Positions 46,182-55,077 of a stretch of 64,000 bases of DNA are shown here, piece by piece. Both the position numbers and the translations under genes were made by a program. Source of the stretch: Streptococcus pseudoporcinus LQ 940-04 (lineage in GTDB: Bacteria > Bacillota > Bacilli > Lactobacillales > Streptococcaceae); assembly GCF_000188035.1 (NCBI RefSeq), contig NZ_AEUY02000005.1, positions 1,550,001-1,614,000 of the forward strand, given 5' to 3'. Within the stretch, counting starts at the first letter, position 1. Every line of letters starts with the position of its first letter. Below the pieces are notes generated by a model, which saw only the letters and a program-made list of their open reading frames with translations, had not been told where the DNA came from and ran no database searches.

Positions 46182-46523
46182 CTACAATTTTTTAACAAAT
46201 TCTGACTTTAATTTCATAGCTCCAAAACCGTCAATTTTGCAATCAATATTATGATCCCCTTCAACCAGACGAATATTTTTCACACGCGTTCCCTGTTTAA
46301 TATCCTTAGGTGCGCCTTTTACTTTAAGATCCTTAATAACCGTAACAGTATCCCCATCTTGAAGCTGAGTTCCATTGCTATCAAGTACTTTTAAAGTATC
46401 CGCATCTTCTAAGGCATCAGTTTGATCTGCTGGCCATTCAAAGCTGCACATTGGACAAATGAGCATCAGACCGTCTTCATAAACATATTCAGATTGACAT
46501 TGTAAACAATTTGGTAGTGACAT
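46182..46523 (-). CDS. PhnA/YjdM family protein with zinc ribbon
   Basis: 113 residues. An N-terminal zinc ribbon (CLQC and CPMC) precedes a small beta domain ([14 protein letters not shown]). The start at 46523 gives the usual N-terminus MSLPNCLQC; the frame runs 23 codons further without support. The name comes from the phn region of E. coli but the family has no proven link to phosphonate use. No phn genes are nearby. Confidence 0.88.
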   Translation of the reverse strand: MSLPNCLQCQSEYVYEDGLMLICPMCSFEWPADQTDALEDADTLKVLDSNGTQLQDGDTVTVIKDLKVKGAPKDIKQGTRVKNIRLVEGDHNIDCKIDGFGAMKLKSEFVKKL

Positions 46524-46632
46524 CGTATTATCTCCTATAGTATAACTATTCTGTGTTTTAACTATTCTACTGTAGATAAGCCTATTTGACAAGTTGAATG
46601 CGTTTTAAAAAATGAATTTTTTAAAGAAAAAG

Positions 46633-46654
46633 CCCCTCTGTCAAATAAGAGGGG
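46633..46654 (-). terminator. Terminator of the mannitol operon
   Basis: CCCCTCT/AGAGGGG stem with an 8-base loop, flanked by A runs on the plus strand and T runs on both exits. It lies just after mtlD. Confidence 0.85.
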
Positions 46655-46663
46655 AAAAATTAA

Positions 46664-47812
46664 TTAAACTCTGGTCTCAATACTTGTAACTATTTCTTGA
46701 ATAAGCTCACTATCTTCAAGCGAGGTTACGTCTGCAACAACTTTTTCTAAATTGTTTTCTGATAGCATGACTTGCAGTTGATTGCTCTGTTCATCGTTAG
46801 GATCTTTATAGTTAAAAACATAGGCAACTGTTTTTAAAAGCTTGTCATAGGGAAGTTGGCGCTCTTTAAGCTCACGAATTGGACGGATAAAGCGTTCGTC
46901 ATAACCAAGTTTACGAATTGGTGTTCTAGCTACCCGAACCACATCATCAACAATATAGGGATTTTCAAACCGACTAATGATCACATCATGATAAGCTTCT
47001 AATTCTACTAAATCAAAATTCCATTTGGCCACTAACAGAGATCTAATTTCAGCTAAAACAGCCTCTAACATTTCTTTGACTTCTGGTAATTGCAAAGCTT
47101 CTAAGATTGTCTTAGCACCTGCGTGTGCCCCTGTGTAAGCTGAGGTAGCATGACCAGTATTGACTGAGAATAATTTACGTTCAATAAAAGGTTGGAGATC
47201 CTCTTCGTAGTGAACACCAGCAAGCCGTAATTCTTTATTTTTCATTCGACTTGTTTCAACTACCCATTCATTAAAAGGTTCAACAATAACAAATAAGGGG
47301 TCTTCATGCGTCTGGGCTGGAACAATTCTATCAACAGCTGTATTGGGAAAACCTATATAGGTATCTAGATAAGCTTCTGTTTCTTCTGATAAATACTTTC
47401 TGACTTCCTCAAGCAAGAACTGAGAACCACCAATCATGTTCTCACATGCTAGCACATCAAGAGGAGTTTGAACACCATTTGTTTGACGTTTTTGAATACC
47501 ATCAGCAATTAGTTCTGCAATAAAGGGAAGGATATTAGGTCCAATAGCTGTTGTGACAATATCAGCATCAGCAATAGCTTCAACAACTGCTGTGGGATTT
47601 AACTGGTTATTAATACCAGCCACATTTTCTATCCTAATACGACCTTTACCATCTTCTGCAATCTCAATCTCATAAGCTCGTCTATCGTTTAAAGCATTAA
47701 TAATTGCTTCATTAACATCTACAAATTGAATGGAAAAATTATTTGCTGCTAAAATTTCCCCAATAAACCCTCGACCAATATTTCCTGCTCCAAAATGAAC
47801 TGCTTTTTTCAT
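46664..47812 (-). CDS. mtlD: Mannitol-1-phosphate 5-dehydrogenase
   Basis: 382 residues. The NAD-binding motif [13 protein letters not shown] is at the N-terminus, and the polyol dehydrogenase motif [16 protein letters not shown] carries the catalytic residues. It oxidises mannitol-1-phosphate to fructose-6-phosphate. It ends the mtlA-R-F-D operon and is followed by a terminator. Confidence 0.96.
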   Translation of the reverse strand: MKKAVHFGAGNIGRGFIGEILAANNFSIQFVDVNEAIINALNDRRAYEIEIAEDGKGRIRIENVAGINNQLNPTAVVEAIADADIVTTAIGPNILPFIAELIADGIQKRQTNGVQTPLDVLACENMIGGSQFLLEEVRKYLSEETEAYLDTYIGFPNTAVDRIVPAQTHEDPLFVIVEPFNEWVVETSRMKNKELRLAGVHYEEDLQPFIERKLFSVNTGHATSAYTGAHAGAKTILEALQLPEVKEMLEAVLAEIRSLLVAKWNFDLVELEAYHDVIISRFENPYIVDDVVRVARTPIRKLGYDERFIRPIRELKERQLPYDKLLKTVAYVFNYKDPNDEQSNQLQVMLSENNLEKVVADVTSLEDSELIQEIVTSIETRV

Positions 47813-47841
47813 GACTTACTCCTTTTACTACGAATAGCTCA

Positions 47842-48279
47842 TTAATCAACTGAATTTAATAAGGTAATGATTTCTTCTTCTGTTTTAGCATCAGCTAATT
47901 TAACCACATTATTAACATCGGCACAGAAGATTGAAATTTTTTGGATTAATTGCAAATGTTCATCACCAAGGCCTGCAATTCCAAACAACACCGTAACTAT
48001 TTGAGGATTCTCTTGTGTTCCAAAGTTGACACCGTCCGGGACCTGCACTACTGTTAAACCTGATTTTTTTACTTTGGTTTTAGCTGCATCTGTTCCATGG
48101 GGAATAGCAATAAAGTTTCCCATATAGACAGATAGTTCTTGGTTACGATCAAGCATTGATTGGATATAAGCCTCTTCAACATAGCCATTTTGGTAGAGTA
48201 TCTGACCACAATAACGAATGGCCTCTTCATAGCTATGAAAAGATTGGTTGAGTTTTATGAGTTCTTTTTGAAATTCCAT
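47842..48279 (-). CDS. mtlF: PTS mannitol EIIA component
   Basis: 145 residues of the fructose/mannitol EIIA type. The phosphorylated His lies in [13 protein letters not shown]. It passes phosphate from HPr to the EIIB domain of MtlA. It starts one base after the mtlR stop codon and 29 bases before mtlD. Confidence 0.94.
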   Translation of the reverse strand: MEFQKELIKLNQSFHSYEEAIRYCGQILYQNGYVEEAYIQSMLDRNQELSVYMGNFIAIPHGTDAAKTKVKKSGLTVVQVPDGVNFGTQENPQIVTVLFGIAGLGDEHLQLIQKISIFCADVNNVVKLADAKTEEEIITLLNSVD

Positions 48280-48280
48280 G

Positions 48281-50233
48281 TTAATTCTCCAATTTTTTAA
48301 TTTTTTCAGTAAAAATGTGATTTAATAATTGATAAATAATGTCATCATTTCCCTTACGATAGATTTCTGTATAAAGGTGGTTTTCAATTAAAGATTGGCT
48401 TATGGCAGTCATTAAATCTCTAATCTCATCACTTTCATTGAGTCGCGTCAGCATGACCAAAATCCGGTTAACCACCTCATCTTGCCCATTCATAGACTTG
48501 GCCTTTACTGGCTGGGCCAATTCAAAAACCATAAAGGTCGAATGCTCTACCTGGCTTGACTGAGTATGAACAAGAGCAAGATTAGTCTCTGGAATTGCCA
48601 TTGGGCTTTCATGGAATCGCTCAATAAGTTTGTGAGCTAGATAATCCTTATCCTTTACCTGAGGGATATCAGCCATAATTTCGACAATTGTTTGTTCAAA
48701 GCGCGAGCTATTATAGATATAAGTGACTGCAAAGCTTTCTAAGAGAAACTGACTGGCCTCGAAATAATCTTTAAAAGAAAGATCAGACGGTAAAACGATA
48801 TTGTCTCTTGGTTTAAAGTCTCGACTAATTTGTACCTGATTAAAAAACTTTTCTAAGTCAATCAGTTCATTTGGACTAGGAAAGGTCGAGACTAAATGAA
48901 CCTGGTTATTGGCTAGTAATTTTGTCGATAAAACAGCATCGAATACCTCAAAATCACTCTTTGAAAGACTGTCAGTTCCTTTTGTTTGGATACTTTCAAT
49001 AAAAGGAGCAATGTTCTTCAACCGGGTAATTAATAGCTCAGTTGCTAATGGTCTCTCATCAGTCAACAACAATAAACGAATCGGATAAATGTGTGGACTA
49101 CGCCGCAAACTTGACGCGAAGTGGAGGGTAATGAGCTCCAACTCACTTTCAGTTCGAAGGAATTGCGGAAAAATTTCCATAACCAGTAATTTGATCAGGC
49201 GATGGAGATAGTCACTATGGTTTAGAGCTTGATGAGCTAAATCAGTAGTATGGCTATCAGTGAAAATAAGAGGTACAGCTAAGCTAAGACGAATATGGTT
49301 AAATAAAAATTTAAATAATTTGGGGTCTTTTGTAAAATTAATCTTAGTATAGAGGGCTACTTTATCAATCAAATTGGTGACATTGTAAAAAAATTCACTG
49401 TCAAAATTCTCTTGAAAAAGCGGTGTTTCTTGCCGCTTGAGCACTAATTGATCAAGCATTCTAGCAAAATATAAAATTTCTTGTAATGGGTAAAAAGTTT
49501 GTAATTCCCTTGAAAGCTCAGCAAATACTTTTTGAGAAAAATCAAGGGACAGTTTACTGACTTGTTGCTTCTCCTGAGGAACCTGCCCCCAATTACTTAA
49601 GGCCAATAAGAAGACAAAAAACTGAAATAATTTTGAATCCATCTCTGGTAATTCAGACTGGTAGCTTTGAAAAATCTGACAAGCTTTAGCTAAAGTTTTC
49701 TTGGGAATGAGGGAATAATGGCCCAGTTGTAACTGATAAAAATCAGATAGATTAATAGTGTTAGATAAAAGTATGGCTAGAAAACGTCTTCTTGAGATCG
49801 GAATTGGTCCAAGCTGATAGCCTTTTTGACGATTGATAGGGATATTAAAATCCGCCAAACGCTCTTCAATCAAGGCAATATCTTGAATAACAGTGACATT
49901 ACTAACCCCTAAAATAACTTGTAGATAGTCATTTGTCACCCCTTGTTCATTGATTAATAAATGATAAGTGATCAGATTTAAGCGTTCACATTTAGTAAAT
50001 GATTCCTGGCTAGTAAAAGACTGTAAGGCTTCCAAATTACCGCTTAAATAATATTTTTGGTCATCTTTATAGATGACTATATGTAATGGCTCTAAACTAT
50101 CGGTTAAATCGTTTAAAACCCGATAAACTGTCCGCTTTGAAACCTTTAGAATATCACTCATATTATCAATTGAAAGCTTTCCATAGTTCAGGAAAGCTTT
50201 CAAAAGTTCTTCTTCTCGTCTTGTTAGTTGCAT
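48281..50233 (-). CDS. mtlR: Mannitol operon transcriptional activator, PRD-containing
   Basis: 650 residues. N-terminal helix-turn-helix domains ([21 protein letters not shown]) are followed by two PRD domains (about 190-400), an EIIB-like domain and a C-terminal EIIA-like domain (residues about 500-640, with [19 protein letters not shown] carrying a His). The layout is that of MtlR, activated through PTS phosphorylation. It lies between mtlA and mtlF. Confidence 0.92.
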   Translation of the reverse strand: MQLTRREEELLKAFLNYGKLSIDNMSDILKVSKRTVYRVLNDLTDSLEPLHIVIYKDDQKYYLSGNLEALQSFTSQESFTKCERLNLITYHLLINEQGVTNDYLQVILGVSNVTVIQDIALIEERLADFNIPINRQKGYQLGPIPISRRRFLAILLSNTINLSDFYQLQLGHYSLIPKKTLAKACQIFQSYQSELPEMDSKLFQFFVFLLALSNWGQVPQEKQQVSKLSLDFSQKVFAELSRELQTFYPLQEILYFARMLDQLVLKRQETPLFQENFDSEFFYNVTNLIDKVALYTKINFTKDPKLFKFLFNHIRLSLAVPLIFTDSHTTDLAHQALNHSDYLHRLIKLLVMEIFPQFLRTESELELITLHFASSLRRSPHIYPIRLLLLTDERPLATELLITRLKNIAPFIESIQTKGTDSLSKSDFEVFDAVLSTKLLANNQVHLVSTFPSPNELIDLEKFFNQVQISRDFKPRDNIVLPSDLSFKDYFEASQFLLESFAVTYIYNSSRFEQTIVEIMADIPQVKDKDYLAHKLIERFHESPMAIPETNLALVHTQSSQVEHSTFMVFELAQPVKAKSMNGQDEVVNRILVMLTRLNESDEIRDLMTAISQSLIENHLYTEIYRKGNDDIIYQLLNHIFTEKIKKLEN

Positions 50234-50258
50234 AAATTAATTATACACCATTTCTAAC

Positions 50259-52034
50259 TTATTTAGAGATTCTCTCCACCATTTTATCGTATTCACTAGT
50301 CGTTACCAAACTGTCCACAGCAAGTAATGTCGCAGCTGGTGCCACTTCTTGTACCTGAGCCTGATTATCAATACTTGTAATAATCAGAATATGACTTGAG
50401 TTATGGTCAGCGAGTTTATGATTTTCGACCTTTGTTACTGGGATACTAATAGTTCTTGCTTTGAAAATTTCTTGTAAAGTCGCTTGTCCCATAGTAGCCG
50501 AACCCTTAGCATCACCGTAAGCAAAGACCACCTCATCAATATTATGTAAATCAATCACTTCTTGATTTGTGACCAAGTTGGTCTCAGACTTAGGAGTTTC
50601 TGGATGAGGCTTTTTTACAAGCTGTGCCACTATTTCATCATATTTTGGAGTAGCTAAGAAATTATCAACTGAAACATGGTTAGCACGTGGCGTTTTTTGG
50701 GCTGCACGTGGAGCAAGCTCTTGTTGCGTCACAATCAAGGTATTTGTCACATCAGTCAAATTAGAGATTGCTTTATTGGTTACTGGGATTGATAGTCCGG
50801 CCTTTTTGACCTTATCACGAAGGATTGAAGCTCCCATAGCAGAGCTTCCCATACCAGCATCACAGGCGAAGATGATTTGTTGAATAGCATCACCTGAGAA
50901 CCTTTCTTGTATATCTGATACAGACTGACCTTTTGCCTCTGCTTTTGCTAACTTACTTGCTGCTTGCGCTTCTACTAAAGCACTTTCATCATCTTCTGTT
51001 TTATCTGCTTTCAGGATAACAGATGCAATTAAGAAGGAAACAATGGCTGCTGAGAAGACACCTGCCAATACCGAACTTAAATTATACAAGTAATTATCCC
51101 CTTTTGGCACCATTCCCCAAATAGCAATGATAGAACCTGGTGATGCTGGCCCTCCAAGACCTGAACCCAATAATTGGTTAGTAAATGTACCTGTCACACC
51201 ACCACCGATAACAGCTAAGAATAAAGCTGGCTTCATCATCACATATGGGAAGTAAATTTCATGGATCCCGCCAAAGAAATGAATGATTAAAGCACCCCAA
51301 GAAGATGATTTCGCTGCTCCTTTACCAAATATTAAGTAAGCTAATAAAATACCAAGACCTGGGCCAGGGTTGGCTTCCAGTAAGAAAAGAATTGACTTAC
51401 CAGTTTTAGCAACTTGTTCCGCTCCAAGTGGTGTAAAGATACCATGGTTAAGTGCATTATTAAGGAACAAAATTTTAGCTGGTTCAATAAGAATATTTGC
51501 TAAAGGCAAAAGTTTCATATCAATAATGCTTTGTACACCGTGACCAACCGCAGTGGTAAAAACAGCAACAAAGGGTCCTACAATTTTAAAAGCCAATAAT
51601 AATAGCCCAAATCCAATTAAACCGGCAGAAAAGTTATTTACCAACATCTCAAAGCCAGGACGAATTTTTTCTTGGAAAGTGTCATCAAATTTTTTGATAA
51701 CCCATCCACCTAAAGGTCCCATAGCCATAGCACCAATAAACATTGGTACTGTTGAACCTGCAATAGCACCAAAGGTTGCAATAGCACCAACTACTGCGCC
51801 ACGTTGCCCATGAACAACATAGCCACCAGTATAACCAATTAGTAGTGGTAACAAATAGGTAATCATTGGTCCAACCGCAGCACCAAATTCTTTATTTGGC
51901 ATCCAACCAGTTGGAATAAAGAGAGCCGTTAGAATTCCCCAAGCAATAAATGCCCCGATGTTAGGCATGACCATGTTAGATAAGGCTGTACCTAACTTTT
52001 GAATTTTAACTTTAAGTGAAGATTTTTGTTCCAT
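50259..52034 (-). CDS. mtlA: PTS mannitol EIICB component with a second, degenerate EIIB domain
   Basis: 591 residues. The EIIC membrane domain spans about 10-345 (GGIHEIYFPYVMMKP is the substrate-site motif). A linker leads to EIIB with phospho-Cys391 in FACDAGMGSSAMG. A second EIIB-like repeat follows at about 500-590, where FAYGDAKGSATMG has Tyr506 in place of the Cys. Both repeats continue with SIPVT and end in the same KYDEIVAQL/EYDKMVERI motif, so this is an internal duplication. It imports and phosphorylates mannitol and is the first gene of the operon. Confidence 0.93.
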   Translation of the reverse strand: MEQKSSLKVKIQKLGTALSNMVMPNIGAFIAWGILTALFIPTGWMPNKEFGAAVGPMITYLLPLLIGYTGGYVVHGQRGAVVGAIATFGAIAGSTVPMFIGAMAMGPLGGWVIKKFDDTFQEKIRPGFEMLVNNFSAGLIGFGLLLLAFKIVGPFVAVFTTAVGHGVQSIIDMKLLPLANILIEPAKILFLNNALNHGIFTPLGAEQVAKTGKSILFLLEANPGPGLGILLAYLIFGKGAAKSSSWGALIIHFFGGIHEIYFPYVMMKPALFLAVIGGGVTGTFTNQLLGSGLGGPASPGSIIAIWGMVPKGDNYLYNLSSVLAGVFSAAIVSFLIASVILKADKTEDDESALVEAQAASKLAKAEAKGQSVSDIQERFSGDAIQQIIFACDAGMGSSAMGASILRDKVKKAGLSIPVTNKAISNLTDVTNTLIVTQQELAPRAAQKTPRANHVSVDNFLATPKYDEIVAQLVKKPHPETPKSETNLVTNQEVIDLHNIDEVVFAYGDAKGSATMGQATLQEIFKARTISIPVTKVENHKLADHNSSHILIITSIDNQAQVQEVAPAATLLAVDSLVTTSEYDKMVERISK

Positions 52035-52124
52035 CAGAACCGCCTCCTAGTTTATTTACAGTTTTATCATATCATGTAAGGGCTATCAGGGAAACTCAAA
52101 CTTTGGCACAGAATTTGTGACAAA

Positions 52125-52153
52125 AAAAGATATCTAAAAAATAGATATCTTTT
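52125..52153 (-). terminator. Terminator of glmS
   Basis: 12-bp stem (52125-52136 and 52142-52153, arms ending AGATATCTA/TAGATATCT) with a 5-base loop and T7 on the minus strand. Confidence 0.9.
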
Positions 52154-52159
52154 AATCTT

Positions 52160-53974
52160 TTATTCTACTGTTACAGCTTTTGCCAAATTACGCGGCTTGT
52201 CAACATCTAGTCCACGTTGTAGTGACGCATAATAAGCAATCAATTGCGTTGGAATAACCATTCCAATTGTTGCAAGGTAGGGATGAACCTTGTTAACGAC
52301 GATATCATCACCTTCACGTTCAAGTCCTTCTTCAACGACCGTTAAGACACTTGCACCACGCGCTGCAACTTCCTGAATATTCCCACGTGTATGTGCTGCA
52401 ACCAGTTCACTTGACGAAATCAAGCCAATAACTGGTGTTTTATCTTCAATCAGCGAAATCGTACCGTGTTTTAATTCACCTGCAGCGAAACCTTCACATT
52501 GAATGTAAGAAATCTCTTTTAATTTAAGTGAGGCTTCCATAGCAACATAGTAATCATTACCGCGACCAATATAGAAAGCATTGCGTGTTGTTGCTAATAA
52601 ATTTTCAACTTTTGAGGCAATCATGTCTTTTTCTGATAAGGTTGCTTCTATTGATTGGGCAACAAGTGACAACTCATGAACTAAATCAAATTCAATAGCT
52701 TCCTTCTTACCATTTGCTTCACCAACCGCTTTCGACAAGAATGCTAATGCAGCTACCTGAGCAGTATAGGCTTTAGTTGAAGCCACTGCTATTTCAGGAC
52801 CTGCATGTAAAAGCATAGTATAGGTTGCTTCACGAGATAAAGTTGAACCAGGAACATTTGTCACAGTTAAACTTGGAATTCCCATTTGGTTAGCCTTTAC
52901 CAATACTTGACGGCTATCTGCAGTTTCACCAGATTGACTCAATAAGATAAACATGGGTTTTTGACTCAATAAAGGCATATTGTAGCCCCACTCAGAGGCA
53001 ACTCCTAATTCAACTGGAGTATCTGTAAGTTGCTCAATCATTGATTTAGCAGCAAAGCCAGCATTGTATGATGTTCCCGCTGCAAGAATATAAATGCGGT
53101 CAGCTTCTTGCACTGATTTTACAATTGCTGGATCAATAGCCATTTGACCATCTTCACTTGCATAAGTTGAAATTAACTTACGCATTACGGTTGGCTGTTC
53201 ATCAATTTCTTTTAGCATGTAGAAAGGATAAGTTCCCTTACCGATATCAGATAAATCTAGTTCAGCAGTGTAGGACTCACGTTCAAGAACATTCCCCTCA
53301 TAATCAAGAACTTTAGCGGAGTCTTTTGTTAAGATAACAAGCTCTTTGTCATGGATTTCCATAAATTCACTTGTTTCACGGATCATAGCCATAGCATCTG
53401 AGCAAACCATATTGTAGCCTTGGCCAAGACCAATTAGTAAGGGAGATTTATTTTTTGCTACATAAATGGTATCTGCATCTTCTCTATCAATCAAAGCAAA
53501 GGCATAAGAGCCTTCAATAATTGACAAAGCTTTTTGAAAGGCTTCCAATACTGTAAGCTGATCTTCTTCCACAAATTTTCCAATCAGGTGAACAGCAATT
53601 TCTGTATCTGTTTGCCCCTTAAAGTTATGATCAGCCAAAAACTCTTCTTTTATTTGGAGATAGTTTTCGATAACACCATTGTGGACTAAAACAAAACGCC
53701 CTGTGGCTGAAGTATGGGGATGAGCATTCTCAACCGTTGCTTGCCCGTGAGTCGCCCAACGTGTATGACCAATTCCCGTACTACCAGCTACGTCAATTCC
53801 GATTTTAGCACGCAGATCAGCAATGCGACCAACAGATTTAACTAGGCTTGATTGTTCTCCGTTTGCTACAAAAATACCAGCTGAGTCGTAACCGCGATAT
53901 TCCAATTTTTCCAGTCCTTGCATCAAAATATCTGTTGCATTACGATTCCCTATTACTCCAACAATTCCACACAT
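52160..53974 (-). CDS. glmS: Glutamine-fructose-6-phosphate aminotransferase (isomerising)
   Basis: 604 residues. The N-terminal glutaminase has nucleophile Cys2 (MCGIVGVIG) and the HTRWATHG and TDTE motifs. Two SIS domains follow (AGTSYNAG, SQSGETADSRQ), and the C-terminus is KAVTVE. It makes glucosamine-6-phosphate, the entry point for peptidoglycan precursors. The ribosome binding site is weak (TTGGTG) and lies next to an 18-bp palindrome at 53986-54003. Two identical 14-base boxes bracket its promoter. Confidence 0.97.
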   Translation of the reverse strand: MCGIVGVIGNRNATDILMQGLEKLEYRGYDSAGIFVANGEQSSLVKSVGRIADLRAKIGIDVAGSTGIGHTRWATHGQATVENAHPHTSATGRFVLVHNGVIENYLQIKEEFLADHNFKGQTDTEIAVHLIGKFVEEDQLTVLEAFQKALSIIEGSYAFALIDREDADTIYVAKNKSPLLIGLGQGYNMVCSDAMAMIRETSEFMEIHDKELVILTKDSAKVLDYEGNVLERESYTAELDLSDIGKGTYPFYMLKEIDEQPTVMRKLISTYASEDGQMAIDPAIVKSVQEADRIYILAAGTSYNAGFAAKSMIEQLTDTPVELGVASEWGYNMPLLSQKPMFILLSQSGETADSRQVLVKANQMGIPSLTVTNVPGSTLSREATYTMLLHAGPEIAVASTKAYTAQVAALAFLSKAVGEANGKKEAIEFDLVHELSLVAQSIEATLSEKDMIASKVENLLATTRNAFYIGRGNDYYVAMEASLKLKEISYIQCEGFAAGELKHGTISLIEDKTPVIGLISSSELVAAHTRGNIQEVAARGASVLTVVEEGLEREGDDIVVNKVHPYLATIGMVIPTQLIAYYASLQRGLDVDKPRNLAKAVTVE

Positions 53975-53985
53975 AAATAAACACC

Positions 53986-54003
53986 AAGTAAGCTAGCTTA
54001 CTT
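53986..54003 (-). promoter_or_regulatory. 18-bp perfect palindrome in the glmS leader
   Basis: AAGTAAGCTAGCTTACTT ends 11 bases before the ATG. In the mRNA it can form a 7-bp stem with a 4-base loop beside the weak ribosome binding site. It could also be a protein-binding site. Confidence 0.55.
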
Positions 54004-54022
54004 CTTTCTTCTTGTTTTTTAA

Positions 54023-54036
54023 ATTGGTATAGTCTG
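54023..54036. promoter_or_regulatory. NagR-like (dre) operator copy 1, downstream of the glmS -10
   Basis: ATTGGTATAGTCTG is identical to the copy at 54101-54114. The TTGGTATAG core resembles operators of HutC-family GntR regulators such as NagR/YvoA. This copy lies about 25 bases into the leader. Confidence 0.6.
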
Positions 54037-54064
54037 CTTTCCTTATTAGAAAAGCTATGTTATT

Positions 54065-54093
54065 AGTATATAATAATGAATTTTTGTTGTCAA
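54065..54093 (-). promoter_or_regulatory. Promoter of glmS
   Basis: Minus-strand TTGACA (54088-54093, perfect), 17-base spacer and TATACT (54065-54070). Transcription would give a leader of about 85 bases. Confidence 0.85.
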
Positions 54094-54100
54094 ATATTAT

Positions 54101-54114
54101 ATTGGTATAGTCTG
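54101..54114. promoter_or_regulatory. NagR-like (dre) operator copy 2, upstream of the glmS -35
   Basis: Identical 14-base box in the same orientation as copy 1, 78 bases apart. It lies just upstream of the -35 box, so the two copies bracket the promoter. Confidence 0.6.
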
Positions 54115-54202
54115 ATTTAGAGGGATATCAGATAAGCCTTGTCAAGCAAAGAAGAGTAGACCTCAAATGTTTTCCTGACTATTCCTCTCTTTGGGAGATT
54201 TG

Positions 54203-54244
54203 AAAAGGCATGAGCCTCAGTAAAAAATAGAGACCATGCCTTTT
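54203..54244 (-). terminator. Terminator of the signal-peptidase-like gene
   Basis: AAAAGGCATG/CATGCCTTTT stem (54203-54212 and 54235-54244) with a 22-base loop and T4 on the minus strand. Confidence 0.75.
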
Positions 54245-54276
54245 AGTCTATTTATAAGAACTTGCTTTGCACTGCT

Positions 54277-54834
54277 TTAATCAACCTCTACAAACCCAAA
54301 TTCATCAATAGGTAGTACTCGGAAAGTGACAACACCTTTAATTTGTTTTTTATCAATCAAGCCAAACTGACGGCTATCAGCACGGTTACGCCGATTATCA
54401 TTTAACAAAAGATATTTCCCACTAGGGATAACCGTACTCTTTCCTTTTGAAATCGTAGATATATTAAAATCATCTGTAAAAAGACTTCCCACAGGTGAAT
54501 GTCTTAAGTAATCATTTTTCAACTTTTCAATGTAAGGTTGGTCTTTGATACGATTATTTAAATAAAAAATATCGTCCATATAAGTTGCCCTCTGACCTGC
54601 GGTCGCAATCACACGACTGACATATTCTTTTTTATCAACTTTATAGACCACAAAATCTTTATATTGAGGCTCTACATTGTGTTTAATGGTAACCAAGTCA
54701 CCTGCTTTGAGATAAGGATTTTCTGATTCTTTCGTAACTTCAAATGTAGAAAAGACAAAAATACTTAAAAGTGCTGCAACAATAGCCACAATTAAAACAA
54801 TAATAATATTTCGAATAAAATCTCTTTTTACCAT
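54277..54834 (-). CDS. Signal peptidase I homologue lacking catalytic Lys (possible pseudo-enzyme)
   Basis: 185 residues with one N-terminal transmembrane helix (about 9-29) and the S26 fold. Compared with the family pattern, the nucleophile-box Ser37 (ESENPYL, usually SMxPTL) is kept but the Met is Glu. The general-base Lys of the YVKRVIG box is Ser73 (EYVSRVIA, codon AGT). The last box reads NDNRRNRADSR, where Arg151 replaces the Ser that normally contacts the Lys. The fold-defining NDNR and ADSRxFG elements remain. It is likely inactive as a Ser/Lys protease, though another role is possible. It has a good promoter and terminator and shows no frameshift, so it is maintained. Confidence 0.8.
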   Translation of the reverse strand: MVKRDFIRNIIIVLIVAIVAALLSIFVFSTFEVTKESENPYLKAGDLVTIKHNVEPQYKDFVVYKVDKKEYVSRVIATAGQRATYMDDIFYLNNRIKDQPYIEKLKNDYLRHSPVGSLFTDDFNISTISKGKSTVIPSGKYLLLNDNRRNRADSRQFGLIDKKQIKGVVTFRVLPIDEFGFVEVD

Positions 54835-54856
54835 ATTTGCTCCTAATCTTAGGTCT

Positions 54857-54865
54857 ATTATAGCA
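54857..54865 (-). promoter_or_regulatory. Extended -10 promoter of the signal-peptidase-like gene
   Basis: Minus-strand TGCTATAAT, with no strong -35 box, 23 bases before the ATG. The ribosome binding site TTAGGAG follows. Confidence 0.65.
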
Positions 54866-54975
54866 TGTTATGCTTGATAACAAAAGACTAGAACTTAGAA
54901 GAAGTCTATTCAATGGACAAAAAGATAGTCATTTTTGTGGGTCATTATCATCAATTTTACAAATTAATAAATGAG

Positions 54976-55039
54976 ATATAAAAAGCCAACAAGACAGCAT
55001 TCTGAGTATCAGAAAACTAATTTTGTTGGCTTTTTATAT
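54976..55039 (-). terminator. Terminator of pyk
   Basis: 17-bp perfect stem (54976-54992 and 55023-55039) containing AAAAAGCCAACAA, with a 30-base loop holding a second small hairpin. Confidence 0.85.
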
Positions 55040-55077
55040 TTGAGCTTAGACTGTTGTCTCAGAGTCTTTTAGACGTT

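Noticed and set aside
53975..54058. glmS ribozyme in the glmS leader
   Set aside because: The leader is about 85 bases and shows none of the ribozyme core; streptococci are not known to have it.
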